DNA of 16,784 nucleotides from Burkholderiales bacterium (GCA_031283405.1 JAITBX010000125.1:1-16784), one strand, 5' to 3'. Shown: positions 6,921 through 15,113, numbered from the stretch's first letter. Translations and numbers: made by a program. Notes: generated by a model from the letters alone, not told the origin.

Positions 6921-6964
6921 CGCAATGATTTATTCAGCGCATTCTTAAATAAAAACACCCATCG

Positions 6965-8510
6965 ATGGCCATCGCCATCGGCTCCGGAGCCAAACCGGAA
7001 CAAGGTCTTTACGCCTCGATCATCGCGGGCTTCATCATCTCGGCCTTTGGCGGTAGCCGTTTCCAGATCGGCGGACCGGCGGGCGCGTTCATCGTGCTGG
7101 TCGCCACGACCATCGAGCGATTCGGCTACCCCGGTTTTCTGACGGCAACGATCATGGCCGGCATCCTGCTGCTGTTGCTCGGCTATGCGCGACTCGGCTC
7201 CTACATCAAGTTCATTCCGCATCCGGTGGCGGTGGGCTTCACCGCCGGCATCGCCATCATCATCGGCGCCGGAGAGATCAAGGATTTTTTCGGCCTCCCG
7301 ATGGCGCACGAGCCGGTGGCGCTCGTCGCCAAAATTCCGGAGCTGATTGAAGCGCTGCCCATGATCAACTGGCGAACGACGACGCTCGGCATCATCAGCC
7401 TGATCGCCATCCTCATGATGCGGCGGCTGGCGCCGCACTTGCCCAGCTTGCTCATCGTCGTTTTTCTTGCCGGCCTCGTCACTTGGGTGTTCGACTTGCC
7501 GATCGAAACGATAGGAACGAAATTCGGCGGCATCCCTTCGGGACTGCCCGCCCCGAGCTTGCCGACGGGAATCACGTTTCACCGATTGATCGACCTCCTT
7601 CCCTCCGCCATTGCGATTGCGGTGCTGGGCGGTTTTGAATCGCTTTTGTCGGCGGTGGTGGCGGACGGCATGAGCGGGCGGCGGCACCGCTCCAACTGCG
7701 AATTGGTGGCGCAAGGCTGGGCCAACATCACCAGCGCGCTGTTCGGCGGACTCTGCGCCACCGGCGCGATTGCCCGCACCAACCAACATCCGCGCTCACG
7801 CGCACGGGCCGGTTTCGGGCATCCTGCACGCCCTTTTCGTGCTGGCGTTCGTTCTCATCGCCGCGCCGCTGGCGTACCACGTCCCGCTGGCGGTGCTGGC
7901 CGCCGTGCTTCTCACCGTCGCTTGGAACATGATCGAGTTCGATCAGATATTCGCCATTCTGCACACCAGCCGCAGCGAAAGCGCTGTGCTGACGTCCACG
8001 CTGCTGCTCACCTGTTTCAAGGATTTGACCGAAGCACTCGCTGTGGGCATTGTTCTGGGCGCGATCCTGTTCATGCACCGCATGGCGCAATTCGTCGAAG
8101 TCTCGACCGAAACCAAACTGCTCGGCGACGCAACAGCGGGCGATGACGACAGTGACCCGGCAGCGGTTCAGAACCCCTTTTCGGGCGACGGCATTCTGAC
8201 TTTCCAAATCGCCGGACCGTTCTTCTTCGGCGCGGCCGGCTCCGTTTCCGCTGTGCTGTCGCGGTTGGGAGAAGCGCCGCGTGCCGTTATCCTTGACCTC
8301 TCCGCCGTGCCGTTCGCCGACAATTCGAGAGCGCACATTCTGGTCGCCTTCGCCGAAAAAGCGCACAAGCGCGGCGCCCCGATGTTCGTCGCCGGCGCTT
8401 CACGCGCCGTGATCCGCTCGCTGCTGTCGGCGGGATTGTCGCGGCGGCTGGTGCGCTACGCGCCGAGCGTCGCGGTCGCACACGAACGAGCGATGAAACT
8501 CATTGCGTAG
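6965..8510 (+). pseudogene. SulP-family anion transporter, truncated and frameshifted
   Basis: SulP proteins are inner-membrane anion transporters or channels (sulfate, bicarbonate or others) with a C-terminal STAS domain. The first segment in frame from 6965 shows AIAIGSGAKPEQGLYASIIA, GGSRFQIGGPAGAFIVLVA, GYARLGSYIKFIPHPVAVGF and the ADGMSGRRHRSNCELVAQG motif. The normal first 35-50 residues with the first helix are absent, and an in-frame TAA lies at 6950-6952. At about 7781 the frame breaks inside the conserved ARTATNIR motif. The rest (NIRAHAHGPVSGILHALF...) continues in another frame, through the last helices and a STAS domain (about 8165-8507), to a TAG. Restoring two bases (ACC-GCA-ACC) would rebuild the motif. 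A sequencing error could explain the frameshift but not the missing N-terminus. The transported anion cannot be read. Confidence 0.85.
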
Positions 8511-8537
8511 CGTTTGAGCCTCACGTTCACCCCGCTC

Positions 8538-9773
8538 TCATCTCGTTTTCGGCAACGCCGCCTCTTTCGGCCACAGCAGCCACAACCGCCCTGTTTCTTT
8601 CATTCTGCCCGCTACCTCGCCCGCGTCTTTCCCCGTGCCGCAAAAAAAGTCGGCGCGGATGCCGCCGCGAATGGCGCCGCCGGTATCCTGCGCCATCGTC
8701 AAACGTTGCAAGGGCGCACCACCGTTGGGATCAACGGCATCGAGAAAGAATGGCGCGCCGAGCGGCAGAAAGAGGCGGTCGATGGCGATGGAGCGTTGCG
8801 CCAAGAGAGGTACGCCCAGCGCGCCGATCGGGCCGTCGATCTTGGCGTCGAGCGAGCCGGGCGCGGGCGGCAGCACTTCACGGAAGAAAACGTAACTCGG
8901 ATTCTCGTCGAGCAGCGCGGGCAGGGCGTCGGGATGCTGTCGCCCCCATTCCTTGATCGTTTGCATGGACAGATTGTCGCGGTCGATCTCGCCGCGCTGC
9001 ACGAGAACGCTGCCGATGGCGCGATACGGATGGCCGTTTTGATCGGCGTAGCCCAGGCGAACGACAGCGCCGTCGGGCAGTTGCAAGCGGCCTGATCCCT
9101 GAATGTGCAGGAAAAAGGCGGCCATTGCGTCATCGACGTAGTAGAGGGGCGTCGCCGTGAACGCAGCGCCATGATCAATCTCGGCGCGGGAAAAATATGG
9201 CATCACTTTGTTGCCGACCAGCCGACCGCGCACACGCTTGCCTTCCAGTTCGGGATAGAGCGAGGCCAGTTCGACGGTCAACAAATCGGCGGGGCGCGCG
9301 TACAACGGATAACGGTAGCGCGCGTCCGGCGCGCGGCTGCCGGCTAGCAGCGGCTCGTAATAGCCGGTGATCAGGCCGCGATCCGTGACGCTTCCGTTGT
9401 CTTCGATGAGGACTTGCCAGGGCTGAAAGTAATCCTCGAAAAAAGTGCGGATGGCTTCTGTGCTGCCGGAATCAACGGCATCGGCGGCGCGGCACGGCGC
9501 TTCCCAGACAGCGCGATTCGCGTCTTTCTTGAGCAGGGCGCGGCAACTCATTTGCCACGCCGGCCAAGCGTCGGCGAGCGCGTCTTGCGACCAGCCGGGC
9601 AAGACTTGCCAGGCGACGGGCTGGTAACGCAACGTCGGTTGCTGCGTTTCGGGGGTTGGCGTTGTCGTGCAGCCGGCCAGAAATAAAAGCGCCGGCAAGA
9701 AAAGTGCAGGTAGAAAAAAACCTGCCGAAAACAGGATGGCCGGAGACAAAGAAAATCGTCGGAAACGTTTCAC
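8538..9773 (-). CDS. mltA: Membrane-bound lytic murein transglycosylase A
   Basis: MltA cleaves the MurNAc-GlcNAc bond of peptidoglycan with formation of 1,6-anhydro-MurNAc, at the inner face of the outer membrane. The 411-residue product starts with a lipoprotein signal: basic MKRFRR, hydrophobic repeats, and lipobox LAGC with the acylated Cys at 35. The MltA domain shows ITGYYEPLLAGS, RYPLYARP, FFLHIQGSGRL, GYADQNGHPYRAIG and YVFFRE. The 3D region MAQDTGGAIRGGIRADFFCG has the catalytic Asp at about 363. The start is GTG with AGGA 6 bases upstream and a good promoter behind it. It converges on the SulP pseudogene with 27 bases between them and diverges from rpe, an arrangement I recall from related betaproteobacteria. 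Confidence 0.95.
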   Translation of the reverse strand: MKRFRRFSLSPAILFSAGFFLPALFLPALLFLAGCTTTPTPETQQPTLRYQPVAWQVLPGWSQDALADAWPAWQMSCRALLKKDANRAVWEAPCRAADAVDSGSTEAIRTFFEDYFQPWQVLIEDNGSVTDRGLITGYYEPLLAGSRAPDARYRYPLYARPADLLTVELASLYPELEGKRVRGRLVGNKVMPYFSRAEIDHGAAFTATPLYYVDDAMAAFFLHIQGSGRLQLPDGAVVRLGYADQNGHPYRAIGSVLVQRGEIDRDNLSMQTIKEWGRQHPDALPALLDENPSYVFFREVLPPAPGSLDAKIDGPIGALGVPLLAQRSIAIDRLFLPLGAPFFLDAVDPNGGAPLQRLTMAQDTGGAIRGGIRADFFCGTGKDAGEVAGRMKETGRLWLLWPKEAALPKTR

Positions 9774-9803
9774 AAATTTTCCTAAAAAGTTGCCGCGCGT
9801 CGA

Positions 9804-9831
9804 AGTATAAGCGAAGATAGCGCTGTGTCGA
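9804..9831 (-). promoter_or_regulatory. mltA promoter
   Basis: Read on the minus strand, TCGACA (5 of 6) and TATACT (5 of 6) are 16 bases apart. Transcription would start near 9797, about 24 bases before the mltA GTG. The AGGA site is at 9780-9783. The promoter lies in the 109-base gap shared with the divergent rpe. I see no equally good promoter for rpe. Confidence 0.7.
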
Positions 9832-9882
9832 ACCCAACGACGTATTCACCCCGCATTTTAACGACCCTCAAGAAAGGACTTC

Positions 9883-10551
9883 ATGAAATACCGGATCGCC
9901 CCTTCTCTTCTTTCCGCCGACTTTGCTCGCTTGGGCGAAGAAGTGCGTAACGTCATCGCCGCCGGCGCTGATTTCATCCATTTCGACGTGATGGACAACC
10001 ATTATGTTCCAAATTTGACGGTCGGCCCGCTGGTGTGTCAGGCCATCAGGCCGCATGCGACCGTGCCGATCGACGTGCATTTGATGGTGCAGCCGGTCGA
10101 TGCGCTGGTCAGCGAATTTGCCAAGGCGGGCGCGACGTACATCAGTTTTCATCCGGAGGCGTCGCGGCATGTCGATCGCACGATTGCGCTGATCCGCGAT
10201 TGCGGCTGCAAGCCGGGGCTGGCGTTGAATCCGGCGACGCCGCTGGAGTATCTCGACTGGGCGCTCGACAAGATCGACCTGGCGCTGCTGATGTCGGTCA
10301 ACCCCGGTTTCGGCGGGCAGGCGTTCATTCCGCACACACTCGACAAGCTGAAGCTGGTGCGGACGCGCGTCGATGCGGCGCAACAACGCACAGGACGCGA
10401 GATTCTGCTGGAAGTCGATGGCGGCGTGAAGGCGGACAACATTGCCGCCGCCGCTCGCGCCGGCGCCGACACTTTCGTGGCGGGCAGCGCGGTTTTTTCC
10501 GGCGGCGATTATGGGAAAACCATCGGCGCGCTACGAGCGGCGCTGACTTGA
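9883..10551 (+). CDS. rpe: Ribulose-phosphate 3-epimerase
   Basis: Rpe interconverts ribulose-5-phosphate and xylulose-5-phosphate in the pentose phosphate pathway (and the Calvin cycle where present). It has 222 residues, a normal length for this TIM barrel. Motifs are the N-terminal IAPSLLSADFARLGEE, the metal-site FIHFDVMDNHYVPNLTVGP (H33, D35), VPIDVHLMV (H66), the flexible-loop region MSVNPGFGGQAFIP (137-150), and LEVDGGVKADN with the catalytic D179. AAAGGA lies 4 bases before the ATG. In many betaproteobacteria gph and trpE follow rpe. Here a large glycosyltransferase follows instead, with an REP-like hairpin between them. Confidence 0.96.
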   Translation: MKYRIAPSLLSADFARLGEEVRNVIAAGADFIHFDVMDNHYVPNLTVGPLVCQAIRPHATVPIDVHLMVQPVDALVSEFAKAGATYISFHPEASRHVDRTIALIRDCGCKPGLALNPATPLEYLDWALDKIDLALLMSVNPGFGGQAFIPHTLDKLKLVRTRVDAAQQRTGREILLEVDGGVKADNIAAAARAGADTFVAGSAVFSGGDYGKTIGALRAALT

Positions 10552-10557
10552 TTTCTG

Positions 10558-10606
10558 CGCGGGCGGGTTTGAAACCCGTTCCTACACTCTAATACCTGAT
10601 ACTTGA
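10558..10606. repeat. REP-like palindrome and CTGATACC-type repeat
   Basis: GGGTTTGAAACCC (about 10566-10578) is a perfect palindrome within GCGGGCGGGTTTGAAACCCG, a style of short extragenic palindrome common in proteobacteria. The following CTAATACCTGATACTTGAATG belongs to the same degenerate unit family as 2584-2612 and runs into the predicted start codon of the next gene. Confidence 0.5.
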
Positions 10607-13600
10607 ATGCCCTCTGCCGCACCTTCATTTTTTATCGCGTTGAACGCTCTGGCGTCGTCTCCCCGCTGGCCGCTGCTTTTCATTCATCACGGCTGGGGCG
10701 GCGGCATCGCTCGCCATATCGGCGATCTCGAACGGCTGCTCTCTGACCGCTGCGAGATTGTTCACTTGACGCCGGAGAAACCGGGAATTTTCAATTCGCG
10801 AGTGCGGCTCGGCTGGCGACGGGAGGGCAAGCATTTCGACGGTGTTTTCACCTTGCCGCAAGAGATGCCGCGCCTCGTCGAAGCGCTCAAAACAATAGGG
10901 ATTGTTCGCGTTCACCTGCATCACATTCACGCGCTGCCGCCGGAAGTCTTGACGTTGCCGCAGGCGCTGGGTACGCCGCTCGATGTGACCTTGCACGATT
11001 ATTTTGTGCTCGGCAATCAATACCATCTGGCCGATCATCATGGTCGTTTCGAGGGCGAGCCGCAGGCTGACGAAGGGCAACAGGAAAGTGGCAGCGCAGC
11101 GAGCGGCGTTTCAGATGAAGCCGCAAGCGAAACTTCGCGCTGGCCGATAACGACCGCCGAATGGCGGGCGCTGTTTGGCGACGTGTTGCGCCGCGCCGAT
11201 CGCGTTATTGCACCGTCGCGCGACATCGCCGAGCGTGTGCAACGGATTTTGCCGGAGAGTTTTTCAACATCCTCGCCGCTCATCTGGCCGCATCCCGAAG
11301 CGTTGACGCTGCCACCGTCGCGCTTGCGCGTGGCGGCGCTGGGGGCGCTGTCGCCCGAAAAAGGCTTCAATCTCGTTTGCGCCTGCGCCCGCGATGCCGA
11401 AGCGCGGAATTTGCCGCTGTCGTTCCGAATCCTCGGCACCACCGCGCAACCGTTGCCGGAATTGCAGTTGTCGCGCTTGTCGATGAGCGGCGAGTACGAT
11501 GAAGCCGATTTGCCGGCGCTGCTTGCCGCCGAAAAGCCGGATGTGTTTTTCTTTCCGGCGCAAGTTCCCGAATCGTTTTGCTATGCGTTGACGCCGGCGT
11601 TGTTGAGCGGCAAGCCGATCGTGGCCTCAAAGCTGGGCGCGTTGGCGGAACGCTTGCGGGAAACGCCGCGCGCCGTGTTGCTGCCGTGGGACAGCGAGGC
11701 CGCCGAATGGAACGAGGCGTTGTGCCGCTTCGCACCGAAAATTTCAACAGCGCCCGCGTCTTGCGAGACGGAAGCGGCGTACCGCCAACGTTATCTCGAA
11801 GCGTTGCCTGCGGAACTGCGACCGGCGCGTAGTGTGGAAATCACAGTCGGCAGCAACGGCTGGTCGGAACCGCCGAAAGACAAAAGCGAAGAAAAGAGCG
11901 AAAACAAGAGCGACGATGGCGAGTCTGTCGATGTCTTTGCAGAATTGTTCGATCTTTACCACGCCGGCGTCGGTTGCGGCCGCAAGGAAGCGAGAGCAGA
12001 GTTGCGGCGGCGCTTGAAAGCGCTGCGTGATGCGCCGCCGCCCCCGCCGCCCCCGCCGCCCGCGCCGGACTGGTGGCTTGCCTGGCTGGAGCGCAAAGCG
12101 ACGTGGCGACAAAGAAGGTTGCGCGTCGCGCAAATGGCGCGCAATGCGCTGTACATCTTCCAGACCGCCGGTTTGCGGGGCGTGGCAAAGCACAGTTATA
12201 AAAAAATCACCCGCCGCAACACGGCGTGGATGATGCCGTTCGCGCCCCAAGCGCAGGAAACGCAAATAACGCCTTTAACGGTTGCATCATCGCCCGCGCC
12301 GCAGGTGTCGATTCTGATCGCGGCGTATGGCGAGCCGTTGGCCACATTCAGTTGCATCAAAAGCGTTCACGAAAACACGCAAGATATTGCCTACGAAGTG
12401 CTGGTGCTCGACGACGCTTCGCCCGAACCGCTGCAAACGCAACTGGCGGGCGTCGAAGGCGTGCGTTTTATCCGCCAGCCGAAGAACCTCGGTTTTCTCA
12501 AGAACTGCAACGAAGGCGCCAAAGAAGCGCGCGGCGAAATCCTCGTTTTCCTCAACAACGACACACTGGTGACCGAGGGCTGGCTGACCGCTTTGGTTGA
12601 TACTCTCGACCAAACGCCCGACGCCGGACTGGTCGGCGCGCAACTGTGTTATCCCGACGGCCGTTTGCAGGAAGCGGGCGGCATCGTTTTCAACGACGGT
12701 TCGGCGTGGAATTACGGGCGAAACGACGATCCGAATCGCCCGGAGTTTCATTACTGCCGCGATGTTGATTACTGTTCGGGCGCCTGCATCGCGCTACCGC
12801 GGACGTTGTGGGAACAACTGGGCGGCTTCGACGAGCGTTTCGCGCCCGCTTACTACGAGGACACCGATCTGGCGTTTCAAGTGCGCGCCGCCGGCAAACG
12901 GGTGCTGTATCAGCCCTTGGCGCGAGTGATTCACTTTGAGGGGCAGACGTCGGGTACCGACGAAACGCAAGGCGTCAAGCGTTATCAAGTCATCAATCAA
13001 ACGACGTTTCTCGACAAATGGCACGTCGTGCTGGCGCAACAGCCTGAGCGCTACGGCGACATTCGCCGCGCCGCCGAACACGCCGCGCACACCCGCATTC
13101 TGATGCTCGACGCCTGCATGCTGACGCCCGACCGCGATTCGGGGTCGTTGCGGATGTGGCATCTTCTGCGTCTCTTGGCGAAGTCCGGGCGCAAAGTCAC
13201 CTTTGCTGCCGTTTCGCTCGAATACCGCGCGCCTTACGTCGGGCAATTACAGGCGGACGGGGTCGAAGTGCTGCATCTGCCGTACTTCAATTCCATCGAA
13301 ACCTTTTTGCAATCGCGCGCAAGCGAATACGACGTGATCGTGCTGTCGCGCCTCGAAGTGGCGGCGCGATGGCTCTCGGCGGTGCGCAAGTGGGCGCCGC
13401 GCACCTTCGTGGTTTACGACACGGTGGATTTACATTTTCTGCGCACCGAGCGCGAAGCCGAGGTTCTGGACAGCGCGGCAACTCGCGCTCAGGCAGAAAC
13501 GCAACGAAAACAGGAGCTGCAACTGATTCGCGCCGCCGACCGCGCTTGGGTCGTGTCGCCGGTCGAGCAATCATTGCTGGCGCCGCTGCTTCCCGGTAAA

Positions 13601-14200
13601 AAAATTGCTTTGCTGTCCAACATCCACGAACCGAAACCCGACGGCCTGACCTTCGGCGAACGCGCCGGTCTGCTTTTCATCGGCAGCTTCCGGCATCCGC
13701 CCAACGTCGATGCGATGCTGTGGTACGGGCGCGAAGTGCTGCCGTGGCTGCGGCAGCTTTTGCCCGGCGTCGTCACCACCATCATCGGCGGCGATCTGCC
13801 GGCGTCGGTGAAAGCGCTGGCGGCGGACGATGTGATCGTGACCGGCTACATCGAAGACATCGAGCCGTATTTTGCCGCAACGCGCGTGTCGATTGCGCCG
13901 CTGCGCTACGGCGCCGGCGTCAAAGGCAAAGTCAATCAAGCAATGAGCTACGGCGTGCCGGTGGTCGTGACGACGATGGCCGCCGAAGGCATGCGTCTGA
14001 CCGATGGCCTTGACGCCCTGATTGCCGACGACGCCCAGGCATTCGCCGAAGCAATTGCGCGGGTTTATCAGGATGAAACACTGTGGCGGCAACTGTCGGC
14101 GGCGGGGCGCGACAACATTCAGACACATTTTTCGCGCGAAGTGGCGGCGCGGGAACTGGAAAAAACGCTGGAGATGGCGCAACGGGTTTCGGGAAACTGA
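10607..14200 (+). CDS. Three-domain glycosyltransferase (GT4-GT2-GT4)
   Basis: This is a 1197-residue cytoplasmic or membrane-associated enzyme expected to build a surface glycan. Domain 1 (about 20-400) is GT4-like, with HHGWGGGIARHIGDLERLL, HLHHIHALP, ALGALSPEKGF and PESFCYALTPALLSGKPIVAS. The second Glu of its EX7E motif is replaced by Pro. A charged Lys/Glu/Ser linker and nine prolines (477-485) follow. Domain 2 (about 565-780) is GT2, with VSILIAAYGEP, VLDDASPEP, LVFLNNDTLV (D652) and GGFDERFAPAYYEDTDLAF. Domain 3 (about 830-1190) is GT4, with LLFIGSFRHPPNVDA, APLRYGAGVKGKVNQAMSYG and VVTTMAAEGM. No signal peptide or membrane helix is clear. The ATG at 10607 lacks a Shine-Dalgarno and lies in repeat DNA. 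The next Met is residue 87, too far inside. Sugar donors and acceptor cannot be read. Confidence 0.87.
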   Translation: MPSAAPSFFIALNALASSPRWPLLFIHHGWGGGIARHIGDLERLLSDRCEIVHLTPEKPGIFNSRVRLGWRREGKHFDGVFTLPQEMPRLVEALKTIGIVRVHLHHIHALPPEVLTLPQALGTPLDVTLHDYFVLGNQYHLADHHGRFEGEPQADEGQQESGSAASGVSDEAASETSRWPITTAEWRALFGDVLRRADRVIAPSRDIAERVQRILPESFSTSSPLIWPHPEALTLPPSRLRVAALGALSPEKGFNLVCACARDAEARNLPLSFRILGTTAQPLPELQLSRLSMSGEYDEADLPALLAAEKPDVFFFPAQVPESFCYALTPALLSGKPIVASKLGALAERLRETPRAVLLPWDSEAAEWNEALCRFAPKISTAPASCETEAAYRQRYLEALPAELRPARSVEITVGSNGWSEPPKDKSEEKSENKSDDGESVDVFAELFDLYHAGVGCGRKEARAELRRRLKALRDAPPPPPPPPPAPDWWLAWLERKATWRQRRLRVAQMARNALYIFQTAGLRGVAKHSYKKITRRNTAWMMPFAPQAQETQITPLTVASSPAPQVSILIAAYGEPLATFSCIKSVHENTQDIAYEVLVLDDASPEPLQTQLAGVEGVRFIRQPKNLGFLKNCNEGAKEARGEILVFLNNDTLVTEGWLTALVDTLDQTPDAGLVGAQLCYPDGRLQEAGGIVFNDGSAWNYGRNDDPNRPEFHYCRDVDYCSGACIALPRTLWEQLGGFDERFAPAYYEDTDLAFQVRAAGKRVLYQPLARVIHFEGQTSGTDETQGVKRYQVINQTTFLDKWHVVLAQQPERYGDIRRAAEHAAHTRILMLDACMLTPDRDSGSLRMWHLLRLLAKSGRKVTFAAVSLEYRAPYVGQLQADGVEVLHLPYFNSIETFLQSRASEYDVIVLSRLEVAARWLSAVRKWAPRTFVVYDTVDLHFLRTEREAEVLDSAATRAQAETQRKQELQLIRAADRAWVVSPVEQSLLAPLLPGKKIALLSNIHEPKPDGLTFGERAGLLFIGSFRHPPNVDAMLWYGREVLPWLRQLLPGVVTTIIGGDLPASVKALAADDVIVTGYIEDIEPYFAATRVSIAPLRYGAGVKGKVNQAMSYGVPVVVTTMAAEGMRLTDGLDALIADDAQAFAEAIARVYQDETLWRQLSAAGRDNIQTHFSREVAARELEKTLEMAQRVSGN

Positions 14201-14251
14201 TTCCCAGAAACAGGTTGCTCATGTAGGACGACTTGTAGTTGCCGCTACCGC

Positions 14252-14320
14252 TTCCCATAGGAAAAACTGCCTTCGCGGCAGCCTGCCCCTCTCCGAAAGA
14301 GGTATTTTCCCCTATGGAAA
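14252..14320 (+). other. Three-way-junction structured element
   Basis: An outer stem pairs CCATAGG (14255-14261) with CCTATGG (14311-14317) and AAAA (14262-14265) with TTTT (14305-14308), with CC bulged. Inside are two hairpins: CTGCC/GGCAG (14267-14271 with 14277-14281) and CCTCT/AGAGG (14288-14292 with 14298-14302), each with a 5-base loop. A seven-T run follows at 14330-14336. It may end transcription of the glycosyltransferase gene, or be a mobile repeat or small structured RNA. Confidence 0.45.
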
Positions 14321-14409
14321 CACCCCCGTTTTTTTCTCATTCTTGCAACACTACGCTTTTCTCTATGAAAAAACTGCCTCTTACTGCTTTTTTTCTCTCG
14401 AAAATGCGG

Positions 14410-14415
14410 TATAGT
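14410..14415 (+). promoter_or_regulatory. Possible -10 element for the SWIB gene
   Basis: TATAGT (5 of 6) lies 84 bases before the ATG. The matching -35 position falls in a T-run (CTTTTT, 17-base spacer) and is poor, so this is tentative. Confidence 0.35.
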
Positions 14416-14423
14416 CGCCGCGA

Positions 14424-14501
14424 TGAGATGGGGAAAACCCATAGACAGGAGGGGCCATCTCAGAATGATTGGTTTATCGACTAAAAGGAAGGAAAACCCA
14501 T
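14424..14501 (+). promoter_or_regulatory. Structured leader of the SWIB gene
   Basis: TGAGATGG (14424-14431) pairs perfectly with CCATCTCA (14455-14462). The loop contains GGG-AAAA-CCC and a decoy-like AGGAGGGG. The 11-mer GGAAAACCCAT occurs at 14432-14442 and again at 14491-14501, where its last AT is the first two bases of the start codon. The Shine-Dalgarno AAGGAAGGA is at 14485-14493. GGTTT (14471-14475) could pair with AAACC (14494-14498) across it. Translational or autogenous control is possible but is inference only. Confidence 0.45.
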
Positions 14502-15009
14502 GGCTAAAGCCAAGAAAGCAGTGAAAAAAGCGGCCGCGAAGAAAGCGGTCAAGAAAGTAGCGAAAAAAGCTGTCAAAAAAACGGCAGCGAAAAAAGTAGC
14601 TAAGAAGGCCGTCAAGAAAGTAGCGAAAAAAGCTGTCAAAAAAACGGCAGCGAAAAAAGTAGCCAAGAAGGCCGTCAAGAAAGCTGCGGCAAAGAAAGTC
14701 GCCAAGAAAGCAGTGAAGAAAGTGGCCAAAAAAGCCGCTAAAAAACCTGCGGTCAAACGTAAACCCAACCCGGCGTTCATGCGCCCGATGATGCCGTCGG
14801 CTGCGCTGGCTGAAGTCGTTGGCCAAGCTCCGCTGCCGCGCACGGAAATCACCAAGAAAGTTTGGGAATACATCAAGAAGAACAAACTGCAAGACATCAT
14901 CAACAAACGGATGATCAATGCAGACGACAAATTGAAGGCCGTCTTTGGCGGCAAGACCAAAGTGTCGATGTTCGAAATGACCAAGTTGATCTCGAACAAT
15001 TTGAAGTAA
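14500..15009 (+). CDS. Histone H1-like Lys/Ala-rich protein fused to a SWIB domain
   Basis: This is probably a nucleoid-associated DNA-binding protein. Of 169 residues, 1-88 are almost entirely Lys, Ala and Val in a KKAVKKVAKKAVKKTAAKK pattern, like bacterial H1 homologues, and should be disordered until bound to DNA. Residues from about 93 to 169 form a SWIB/MDM2 domain: MPSAALAEVVG, PLPRTEITKKVWEYIKKNKL, QDIINKRMINADDKLKAVFG and VSMFEMTKLISNNL. SWIB is a small helical domain known from eukaryotic chromatin remodelling complexes and also found in chlamydiae and betaproteobacteria. Two 63-bp tandem copies (14557-14682) encode part of the basic region. AAGGAAGGA gives a strong ribosome site, and an intrinsic terminator follows, so it forms a monocistronic unit that is likely highly expressed. 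Confidence 0.92.
   Translation: MAKAKKAVKKAAAKKAVKKVAKKAVKKTAAKKVAKKAVKKVAKKAVKKTAAKKVAKKAVKKAAAKKVAKKAVKKVAKKAAKKPAVKRKPNPAFMRPMMPSAALAEVVGQAPLPRTEITKKVWEYIKKNKLQDIINKRMINADDKLKAVFGGKTKVSMFEMTKLISNNLK
14557..14682 (+). repeat. 63-bp in-frame tandem duplication
   Basis: 14557-14619 and 14620-14682 are identical except for one silent change (GCT to GCC, Ala). Each encodes VAKKAVKKTAAKKVAKKAVKK. The near identity shows a recent duplication that lengthens the basic tail by 21 residues. Confidence 0.92.
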
Positions 15010-15043
15010 GCGCCAAAACCAACGTTTTAGCACTGAATGAAAG

Positions 15044-15069
15044 GGCCGGTAACTCTACCGGCCTTTTTT
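15044..15069 (+). terminator. Intrinsic terminator after the SWIB gene
   Basis: GGCCGGTA (15044-15051) pairs perfectly with TACCGGCC (15056-15063) around an ACTC loop. Six Ts (15064-15069) follow. The stem can be extended by AAG on the 5' side against the T-tract. Confidence 0.9.
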
Positions 15070-15113
15070 ATTTTTTGTTCAAAACACCTTCGCCTCCGAT
15101 AAGCACGATTTGA

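Noticed and set aside
5711..7789. Long minus-strand open frame of 692 codons
   Set aside because: It is antisense to the FHA and SulP genes. Its product is low-complexity and Arg/Gln/Asp-rich with no recognisable domain, as expected of a shadow of GC-rich codons.
14500..14760. Short regular repeats resembling a CRISPR-like array
   Set aside because: They are in-frame Lys/Ala codon repeats in a histone-like coding sequence, with no unique spacers.
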